Shown here in pieces: positions 1-7,172 of a stretch of DNA of 42,741 nt. Each line of letters begins with the position of its first letter. The stretch's first letter is position 1. The position numbers were made by a program, and so were the translations under genes. The stretch covers positions 200,421-243,161 of the forward strand of contig WELB01000061.1 of assembly GCA_009602725.1 (NCBI GenBank), read 5' to 3'. The stretch is from Spirogloea muscicola. Taxonomy: Eukaryota; Streptophyta; Zygnematophyceae; Spirogloeales; Spirogloeaceae. Under the pieces are notes generated by a model. The model saw only the letters and a program-made list of their open reading frames with translations. It did no database searches and had not been told where the DNA came from.

Positions 1-200
1 TCCCTGCAGCGAGCTACTCAGACCTGATGTTGCTCACTCGTGGGTACTGAGCTTTCCTCTGCATCGTTTCTGTGTTCTGCAGTATGTTGTAGTGTAGTCC
101 TTTCTCCGGCTCCTCTTGCTTTGGCTTTGGACATTGTCCATTCTTTTTTGGGCTGGCTTGGCCAGCCCTTCTTTTCTATGGGCGCGCTCTTCTTTCCCAA
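1..200 (+). mobile_element. 3' end of an RLE-type retrotransposon copy
   Basis: The first 50 bases encode the last residues of a retroelement ORF, ending SDLMLLTRGY and a TGA. The 3' UTR follows, then a tail: CCATTCTTTTTT, a perfect hairpin (GGGCTGGC 150-157, loop TTG, GCCAGCCC 161-168), then TTTTCTATGGGCGCGC. The same block recurs almost unchanged in reverse at 1490-1692 and 39370-39560. The copy is cut by the window start. It is recognised by internal comparison with the other copies here; the family name is inferred from the RLE domain at 476-1104. Confidence 0.75.
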
Positions 201-201
201 C

Positions 202-475
202 GGGGGCAAGGGCTGTGAAAAGCCAGCCCGAAAAGAATTGACAAAGGTTCGAAGGGGCCAAATGACGGAGGGGCCTAAAACGCGCTAAGCAGCTATGAAG
301 GGGCCTGAAGATGCTATGTCAGAACGGGGGAGGATGGACCACTCAGTACTTACGCGTGAGGAGCCTCAAATCCGACAAACTAGCTGCTGGAAAACTATCC
401 CCCTGCTGAAAGCCTGAGGCCGCTCTGAGAGCACGGCCAGCGCCTAGATGCAAGGCATGGGCCATGGACCGCTGA
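202..475 (-). mobile_element. 3' tail and C-terminal end of an RLE copy, second tail type
   Basis: Read on the minus strand, about 43 codons from LQRSMAHA to SDLRLLTRKY end at a TGA at 343-345. A different 3' UTR follows, ending in a weaker hairpin (GGGCTG/CAGCCC, 210-229). Bases 202-420 are repeated almost exactly, in the same orientation, at 38319-38535. At about 475 this inverted tail abuts a plus-strand copy head to head. Confidence 0.7.
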
Positions 476-1104
476 AGGTATGCCCCACTGGACCAAAAGT
501 GGTGGGCATCCACAACCTCCTCCGTGATGCTCTGGCGGTTGTGATGCGCGACGCAGGGTACCGTGCGGTCGTGGAAGTGAACAACATCATGCCCATCACC
601 ACGGATGCCCAGGGACGTCATCATCGCCGCACACTTGACATTGTGGGCGTGCAACCTGGTGGAGGACCACGGGCCTTGGTCGATGTTGTGGTTACGGAGG
701 CCTATAAAGGTCCAGCATCGACACACATCGCTGGCCGCGCAGTGGGCAGTGCTGAACAAAGTAAGTTGCAGCACTACTCCAATTACCCCCAATGTGATCA
801 GCTCCTGCCAGCGGCAATCGACATCTTTGGCTGCTTAGGTCCTCGTTTCCTTACTCTCCTTCAAAACATAGCCAATCTAGGCTACACACGACATGCAGGT
901 GTGTTCCCAGCTGAGATGGGCTTGCCAGCTGCATATCTGTTGTTCTTGCGGCGTCGAGTTCCGGCCTGTTTGCAGCGTGCTCAGGCTAATGCTTTGCACC
1001 AGAAAGCTGGGCGAGCTCTAGTTGGTGGCAGAAGGGCGTCGTATCTGCCATCTAGTATTCAGGCATCGGTCAGCGACCTTTATGTTTTGACCCGTGGTTA
1101 CTGA
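476..1104 (+). pseudogene. RLE endonuclease domain of a non-LTR retrotransposon (5'-truncated)
   Basis: This open frame runs to a TGA at 1102-1104. Homology to the other copies starts at about 475 (CPTGPKVVGIHNLLRDAL), so nearly all of the element is missing. Visible features are the second half of the Cys-His knuckle region and a PD-(D/E)XK-like core. Counted from the ATG at 448, that core has RRTLD with Asp64, VDVVVTE with Asp79, and a Lys106...Tyr110 pair, with the R2-like spacing of the two aspartates. The C-terminus ends SDLYVLTRGY. In R2-like elements this domain nicks the target DNA before target-primed reverse transcription. The frame has no internal stop, but there is no RT, so it is a dead fragment. 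Confidence 0.7.
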
Positions 1105-1149
1105 GCGGGTCAATCTACTGTAGGTATGTAGGTCTTAAGATGTGCTTGC

Positions 1150-1506
1150 CTTTTTACTTGGCCATTTGGCCTTCGTTTGTCTGAAATACACGAAATTTCG
1201 CTGAAGGGAGACTGACAATCGCATGCGGTATACCAGGGCCCACGAGCCAGCGGCGTTGAAGTCAGCCGGCTCACCGCGCCTGCGGGACACAGCGCGCCGC
1301 GCAAGCCTGGCCAGCAGGTCGAGCCAACTGGGACCCGAGAGCCCCGTGCACGTCCACGGCCAGGGGGACGAACTCATTTGCAGCCGGGTGGTCGGCGCGT
1401 TTGGCCGCCTTGCTGCGAGGGGCCTTCGCCGCAGCGTGGCCAGCCGGCCAGGCAGAAGATTTCGTGTATTTGAAACAAACGAAGGCCAAATGGCCAAGTA
1501 CAAAGA
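1150..1506. repeat. Fold-back unit with ~48-bp inverted repeats
   Basis: The left arm (1150-1198) and right arm (1457-1506) are inverted copies differing at a few bases; both contain ACTTGGCCATTTGGCC and AAATACACGAAA. They enclose about 260 bp that is mostly RLE coding sequence on the minus strand. No convincing target-site duplication is visible. It may be a MITE-like element that captured a retroelement piece, or a rearranged pair of insertions. Confidence 0.55.
1195..1445 (-). pseudogene. RLE fragment inside the inverted repeats
   Basis: The minus strand encodes AGHAAAKAPRSKAAKRAD, then NEFVPLAVDVHGALGSQ, then FNAAGSWALVYRMRLSVSLQR. These match the C-terminal half of the RLE region of the neighbouring copies. 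At least one frameshift separates the blocks. Homology stops right after VSLQR, where the inverted-repeat arm begins. Confidence 0.6.
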
Positions 1507-2455
1507 GAAAAGTGCGCCCATAGAAAAGAGGGGCTGGCCAAGCCAGCCCAAAAAAGAATGGACAATGTCCAGAGCCAAAGCAAGAGGAGCCAGAGAAAGG
1601 ACTACACTACAACATACTGCAGAACACAGAAACGATGCAGAGGAAAGCTCAGTACCCACGAGTGAGCAACATCAGGTCTGAGTAGCTCGCTGCAGGGAAA
1701 GAGGCGCTCCGCCGAGACCCAGAGGCGGCGGCCATAGCACGGCCCGCGTGCGTATGGACGGCGTGGGCAAGGGAGCGTTGAAGCGATACGGCCAGGCGCA
1801 TGCGGAAGACTTGTGCGAGCGACCCGGCGGCGTTGAAGCCGGGCATCGCCCCTGGCAGACCCGGCCGCCGGTCAATGGCCTGGCGAGCAAGCCGCTGAAT
1901 GAGATCCAGCCAGCGGCTGCCGAAAGCCCCGTGTACATCCATCGCCAGGGCCGCGAATTCATCCGCCACCGGGTGATCAGCGTATTTCGCTCCTTGCCGC
2001 GGGCCGCCTGGCCGACCGCGTGCCCTGCAAACGACGCCGATCTGGTGGGGTTGGCGGAGTCGATGCAGTCTGTTGTCACCACATCAGCGATGATGCGGGG
2101 ACCGCCGCCGGGAGGGATGGCGACCAGGTCAGCGCGTCGCGTATGGGGCTGGCCGTCCCGCGCCCAGCTGAATGGGCATGATTGACGAGTTCTCTACCGC
2201 AACTTTGAAGCCCGCCTCCGAAAACACCCCCTGCATACCGTCGCGCAGGAGGTCATGGGAAGCGGTCCGCTCCCCCCCGGGGGCGCAACGGAGCATGTGG
2301 GCGGCCAGCTCCGCAGGATCATCGTGTCGGGCACCGCACTCGCATTGAGGGACGCCCACGAGGCAGGGGGGAAGGAGGCCCAAGAGCCGGTGGACCGCCG
2401 TCCGGAAGACCTCGTCAGGCATTGTGAGCGCCGCGTGGAGTACAAAGGCACGCAC
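1507..2455 (-). mobile_element. Degenerate RLE retrotransposon copy with 3' UTR and hairpin tail
   Basis: Read from 2455 downward: ALTMPDEVFRTAVHRLLG, then a Cys-His knuckle (CECG ... HMLRC), LLRDGMQGVF, IIADVVTTD, DEFAALAMDVHGAFGSRW and SDLMLLTRGY with a stop at 1649-1651. The frame breaks at about 2129 and again near 1970, so it is a pseudogene. The 3' UTR ends in the hairpin tail (1531-1549). The span 1514-1857 is nearly identical to 39370-39722, which points to fairly recent copies. The knuckle followed by a PD-(D/E)XK-like domain is the C-terminal order of R2-like elements. Confidence 0.7.
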
Positions 2456-2720
2456 ATCTTAAGACCTACATAACCTACAGTAAGGCAGAGAGGCAGAGAG
2501 CCCCGCGTTGGAGCGGTCGACCACATCAGCAATGATGCGCGCGCCGCCGCCCACTTTAAGGAAGAAGAAGTGCGCGCCCATAGAGAAGAGGGGCTGGCAA
2601 AGCCAACCCAAAAAAAGAATGGACAATGTCCAAAGAAGAGGAACTGGCAGAGGCCAGCCCGAAAAGAATGGACAAAATCAAAAGCGCCAAAAAGATGCCA
2701 GAAAGGACTTACCAACTTAG
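2456..2720 (-). mobile_element. Two tandem hairpin tails plus a short RLE piece
   Basis: On the minus strand two tails lie in tandem, the first at about 2680-2640 (CCATTCTTTTCGGGCTGGC) and the second at 2631-2560 (GGGTTGGC/GCCAGCCC). They run straight into RLE coding (ARIIADVVDRSN, about 2550-2490). A 35-40 bp block at 2449-2487 is inverted at 1117-1150. No intact gene is present. The MANF-like gene starts only about 250 bp beyond. Confidence 0.6.
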
Positions 2721-2975
2721 CTGGAATCGGACTTAGCGGCGTCCCCCTTGCAAATCAGGCTGGCTGGCTCGGTAGCCGCCAACTTTGTGGCAACTTCGCA
2801 GACGACTCCGGCCGCGGCGGCTGCGGCGGCGGTGGCGGCGGCGGCGGCGGTCCTGTCCGAGGCGAGGGGCGCGCGCCGGCCAGAGCGTCGTCGGCTGCGC
2901 CGTGGGAAGCACCAAGTTCCGACACCTTTGCCACCTTCGCGCTCCGCGTCGGCGGCGGCGCTGTCGCATCGGCCC

Positions 2976-4622
2976 ATGGCGCTCCGCCGCCGGCGCCCCG
3001 CCCTGCCGGCGCTCCTTCTGGTGCTGGTCGTCGCTGCCGCCTCGGTCGCGGCCTCTGAAGGTGCAGCAGAGGCCCTACCCGCCGTCCGCTTACTGCTGCT
3101 GATGTGGGTCATGCCAGCATGCTGCTCGCACTAAGACTTAGCCTCTTGTCGAAAACAAGCTGGCTGTTGGATATACGCGATTGGCTCTATGACGGAGCCC
3201 AGATGAGTACATTCCCGACGGTATTGGGGCCTATGATTGCTAGTAAGGCTCTTATGCACGAGTACGGCCTGTACTGTGGGGCTCAGACGCCGGTCCAGCA
3301 GCGGACGTGGACTACTCCAAGCTGCGGGTCAAAGAGCTAAAGGTACGCCCCCTCTCAGCTGACGAGCCACAAGCATGGGACGAGCACAGCAGCGACCACC
3401 AAGCACATGTGTTTCGCAGTCCCTGTTCCTCACAAACTCCTCCCCTTTCCTCTGCACAGAAGCTGCTGGATGAGCGGGGAGTGGAGTGCTTGGGCTGCGT
3501 GGTTCGTGACACGTCACCCACTGTGCACTCAGAGGGCAAGAAATTGAGATTTAGGTCACAATCAGCTAGCAAATAGCTTTCATGTCATGTTTGACACAAA
3601 AAGATGAAAATGTGTCATGCTTATCCTGGACAAGGTGCAGCCTGGACGACTTTAGGACAACTAAGGAGTAAGCCAAGCCCAATTTGGCTGGTGTGTGCAC
3701 CGTTGCATCTTACTTGTGGCAACTGTGCGTCCTTTTAAACTCCCAATGATGTTTAGCATATCACAGTTGCCACCGTAAGCAAAGGTCAGCTAATGGAGCC
3801 TTGTTATCCATGACCAGGAGAAGGAGCATCTGGTGGCAAAGGTCAAAGACAGCGTTGATCTACCTGTCCTCTCAGAAGAAGAGCTGAAAGCAAGGCAACC
3901 TCCCAGTGCAGCTGACATCCAGAGAAAGAAGGACGAGGAAACTGAGATTCAACAGATACTCGGTCAGTCGTACGAGCTGCTGGTCCTTCATCGGAAATTT
4001 ATTCGAGATGGTTGTTAGTGACTGCAGGAATACTTGCCTTGAACATGACATCAAGCAATATTCTGGTACACGCTGCTTCTGCATCCAAAAGATCAACTCT
4101 CATGCAGGAGTCTGATGTCTTACCACAGTATGCTGACAACTCCTTTCAGAGTTGCTAATGTCTGATTTCCCCCTTTTCTTTTTCACTGATTCAGAGCAGC
4201 TGAAAAGAGATGGCTACATGAAGAAAGGGGTATGTCATCCTGCAGTATCCACATCCAAAATTCTGCAGCCAGCAGCAACAGATTCTTTGGCTGTGTGCAC
4301 CATGCAAAGTACACAGTCACAGGGCTTGCCTTTGATGTTGACAGTGTTGCTACTCCATGCGTGGGAGCAGCAGTCAAGCATCTTGGCTTGTGTGTGGCTT
4401 GTGTTTATATTGCTCACGGTCGATTGGGGGCCCTACCAGTTAAGCTTGATTCAAGTACTGAAGTACGGTTGTACACTGCAGGCGGGACAGAAGGGGTTTG
4501 ATGACATGCCAGACTTTTCGTCCTTCGTGAACAAGAAAGGAGGTCCCGGCAAAGATAAGCCGCAAGGTGGCGATGCTGGTGGTGAGAGTGGGGCCCCGGA
4601 AGAGCTGCAAGAGGAACTGTAA
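2976..4622 (+). CDS. MANF/ARMET-like SAP-domain protein of the ER
   Basis: Six exons: 2976-3060, 3287-3342, 3460-3501, 3818-3962, 4195-4229 and 4482-4622 (TAA). All introns are GT-AG and phases agree, giving 167 residues. Residues 1-27 form a signal peptide: four arginines, then a Leu/Val/Ala core ending SVAAS. Next comes a SAP-like helix pair, YSKLRVKELKKLLDERG, and a CLGC motif followed by VEKEHLVAKV. This arrangement resembles the C-terminal domain of MANF, whose CxxC lies in the same place; the saposin-like N-terminal domain of MANF is absent. A charged, probably helical stretch (QRKKDEETEIQQILEQ) precedes a low-complexity Gly-rich tail. The C-terminus QEEL could act as an ER-retrieval signal. 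MANF proteins act in ER proteostasis; a similar role here is inferred. Confidence 0.8.
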
Positions 4623-5117
4623 TGCTTGACCCTCCAACTGTTAACTTGATAGCAACACTCCCCTTAGTCCCACCATGCCCATTGCCCCTGCCCCTGCAGA
4701 TCTGCTTTGGTGCCATCCTTCTCATTATCAAGAGGGTCGTACGTTTATCTCATGCTCTCAGACATCAAGCAGCACACACGTGCAACTAATCTGGCTATCA
4801 CAAGGTTTAGCTTAACTCCTTATCTGTCCACACCGCATCAAACTGATCACAGTCATGCATGGGAGTACCTTGGAGGCAGAATAGCCAGCCCTCGCATAAG
4901 TGCCCTCGCATTTGACAAGAGCTCAATCTTTGACAAGGTCACCTGCGCTAGCGCCAGATGATATACCCAAGTCCTGTTGTATGAGGGCCGCAGATACGAG
5001 CTAATTTGCCAGCTGATAACCCCCTGGCGCCACTTGCCTTATTAGCTCCAGATTTACTGTCAACATGGACTGGAGGTGTAAGCTTCTAAGAAGGGTGAGA
5101 GGAAGAAAGCCCTCATG
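4623..5117. other. Convergent 3' region, no gene seen
   Basis: This lies between the MANF-like stop and the deformylase stop on the other strand. No ORF with family resemblance was found. TGTAA at 5077-5081 (+) could be a poly(A) signal for the MANF-like gene with a long 3' UTR; another TGTAA overlaps that gene's stop codon. Confidence 0.5.
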
Positions 5118-6410
5118 CTAGCTCACCGCAGCCTCCCTGGCGCAGACCCCCGGGGCGGGGCACCCTGCCGCCAGAGGCAGCCGCAAGTTTTGGGTAGTAC
5201 GAAATGTTCGCGGCAGCATGTTATCGACATAGAGAAGGCCCTTGAGGTGATCGCACTCGTGCTGCAGCAGCAACACACGCAATCAGGGCCCTCGCCATCA
5301 GCAGCCCGACCAGGACAGCGCGCCCAAGCCGACAGGAGCAGAGTATGGGAAGCATGACTTGTCCATGATTTGCAGCTAGTCACCATGTAGAGCAACGGAG
5401 TCAGGTGACTTTATTGGTAGGGACCTCCCACAACGGGATCTCAAGGAAGGCAAACAGCGACATATTCAGGTTAACAATGCAGGAGTCACTGCTATACATC
5501 TCTAGGTGTACAGTGGAGTCCGCGGCGTGTATCGAGAGGTGTTGCTCCCGTGGAGCGACAACTTGCCATGGCTGGACCCAAGAGGAGCGCTTGCTCAGTG
5601 GGGGGGATGGCACCCACCTGGAGAATGCGTGCCTGCCAGCCAGAGGCGGTGAGATTAACGGGCCTGCCGTCTCGAGCGAGGCCAGAAACCTCCACTTCCA
5701 AATGGCGCCGCACAAGCGCCCGGTAACCAGTTACGCTGCAAGCGTGGAGCACGATCGCGCCATCAGCTTGGCTTGCTGCCGTCATGCAATGGCAGGGGTG
5801 GCTAGCGGGCCAGGTGGCGAGCAAGTCGACCTGAGGCAGCCTTCGAAGAAGTTGGCAGTGTCATCCCCGACGAGGCGAAGCACCGGGTTGATGATCACCT
5901 GCGCTGACCGACCGGGAGGACAGGGGGGGGGGGGGGAGCCAGGAGTGCGGCGTGGGGCTGATGAGCGCCGCTTGCCAGGCTGCGCCCACCATGGCACACT
6001 AGGTGGCGTCCGGGCAGTGGCGGTGGCCAGATGGGAGCTCTCAGGGCGGGCGGGCGCTCACGAGCAGGCCGAACGGCTCGCGCTGCTGTGCGCGCGCCTC
6101 CTCGGGCAACGAGTAGGCAATGAGCTCGGCGGTGTCCTCCAGGACAATGATCTGACGCCTCCAGCAGAAGAGCAGAGCCACCGCCACGATCTCAGTTTGA
6201 CTACTAAACATGAGAAGGGAGGCAGCAGGGCGTATGTGTAACCTAGGCTGTGTGGCTGGGAGGATTTACCTGCAGGGGAACGCCAATCTGTGGCGCGGAG
6301 AGGCCGACGCCTGGCGCGTTGCGCATGACTGCCACCATGTCGTTGATCACCTTGTCAAGTGCCGGGGTCCCAATGTCCTGCACGGCCGCAGCACCATGCA
6401 AGTTTGCCAG
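5118..6410 (-). CDS. Peptide deformylase, organellar PDF1A type (5' end unresolved)
   Basis: Five exons in transcript order: 6410-6270, 6151-6062, 5898-5831, 5735-5618 and 5261-5118 (TAG). The enzyme removes the formyl group from the initiator Met of organelle-made proteins. All three metal/active-site motifs are visible: motif 1 [10 protein letters not shown] (Ser where Ala is commoner), motif 2 EGCLSV, split by an intron, and motif 3 QHECDHLKG, whose Cys, two His and Glu bind the metal and catalyse. The tail [15 protein letters not shown] is like plant PDF1A. The first exon found starts at [14 protein letters not shown]; the usual N-terminal strand around GDPVL and the transit peptide are missing. 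An ATG at 6661 (minus) opens MALSFFKRPYPEL, which could be a targeting exon, but I could not join it convincingly. Confidence 0.88.
5923..5936 (+). repeat. Run of 14 G
   Basis: An uninterrupted G14 lies in the intron between the second and third resolved deformylase exons. It reads as C14 in the transcript. Its length is prone to sequencing error. Confidence 0.9.
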
Positions 6411-6478
6411 CTGCAATGGCCTGGAATGCTAAAGCAGGTGAAATCGGGGGCCAACGAGAGAGGGGGAAAGAAGGGGGA

Positions 6479-6525
6479 GAGGAGGGAGGGAGGGAGGGAG
6501 GGAGGGAGGAGGGAGGAGGGAGGGG
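6479..6525 (+). repeat. GGGA microsatellite
   Basis: Imperfect (GGGA)n / (GGA)n repeat just upstream of the first resolved deformylase exon, between it and the divergent F-box exon. It reads as a pyrimidine tract on the deformylase strand, as would suit an intron or 5' UTR. Confidence 0.85.
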
Positions 6526-6659
6526 CATAGGGGGTTGTGGGTTTTGAGGAGGGCCGGTGAACACAGACAGAGACAGGAAGAGTGGGAGAGGAGAATGAGG
6601 CACGGTGGCGCACAACCAGAGTTAGCTCAGGGTATGGCCGTTTGAAGAACGACAAGGCC

Positions 6660-7106
6660 ATGACACTGCCGGTGGCCATGGAGGTGGAGCGCCTTCGGGG
6701 CGGTGGCAAGAAGCGTCTCGGCAATGGCAGCAGAGCTGAAGCACCACCCATGGCCATCAAGCGGCTGCGGGCAGACCTATCGGACGCTGCGGCGGCGGCG
6801 CCGGCCATGGCCATGACACTGGACTGGCTGCCAGCAGAGATCCTGCTGCGCGTTGCCGCCCGCGTAGCCCACGCCGGCGACCTGGCGCGCCTCGCCGCCG
6901 CGGCGCGCCGCTTCCGCCACCTTGGCCGCCGCGTCGAGCGCCTCCGCTTCCTCTTCCCGCCGCCCACTCTGTCCGCAGCCCATCTGGCGCACATTCTGCC
7001 GCCATCCCCGCAGCCTACGTTGCGAGCGACGGCGGCAGTGGCAGAGGCTCCGCTGCAGTCACTGCCGGTGCAGCCGCGGCCTTGGAATAGTGAGGCCGCC
7101 GACGTG
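6660..7106 (+). CDS. F-box protein fragment (149 residues, cut at N)
   Basis: The first in-frame ATG is at 6660. Residues 53-92 (TLDWLPAEILLRVAARVA, then DLARLAAAARRFRHL) have the spacing of an F-box, the SKP1-binding part of SCF ubiquitin ligases. The N-terminal 50 residues are basic and Ala-rich; after the F-box a Pro/Ala-rich stretch follows. At 7107 an ambiguous base falls in codon TNA. The frame then continues by chance or truly into the ARF-GEF exon. BIG proteins have no N-terminal F-box, so I read this as a separate gene whose remainder was lost at an assembly join. Alternatives are a short exon of a longer gene or a real fusion. Confidence 0.5.
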
Positions 7107-7107
7107 T
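7107..7107. other. Ambiguous base at a gene-to-gene discontinuity
   Basis: A single N sits in GC-rich sequence between the F-box fragment and the 5' UTR/ATG of the BIG gene. It may be a collapsed gap rather than one unread base. Confidence 0.6.
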
Positions 7108-7172
7108 NACGGCCGCCGCGCAGCGCTCATCTTCGGCAGCAGCGGCGGCGGCAGCGGCGGCGGGAGCCCGCC

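Noticed and set aside
1-2720. LTR retrotransposon or Helitron as the source of the repeats
   Set aside because: The coding pieces are Cys-His knuckle plus PD-(D/E)XK-like endonuclease ending in a 3' UTR, as in RLE non-LTR elements; no LTR, integrase, protease or Rep/Hel sequence is seen.
5405-6241. A 278-residue plus-strand ORF over the deformylase gene
   Set aside because: It is the antisense shadow of five well-supported deformylase exons and resembles no family.
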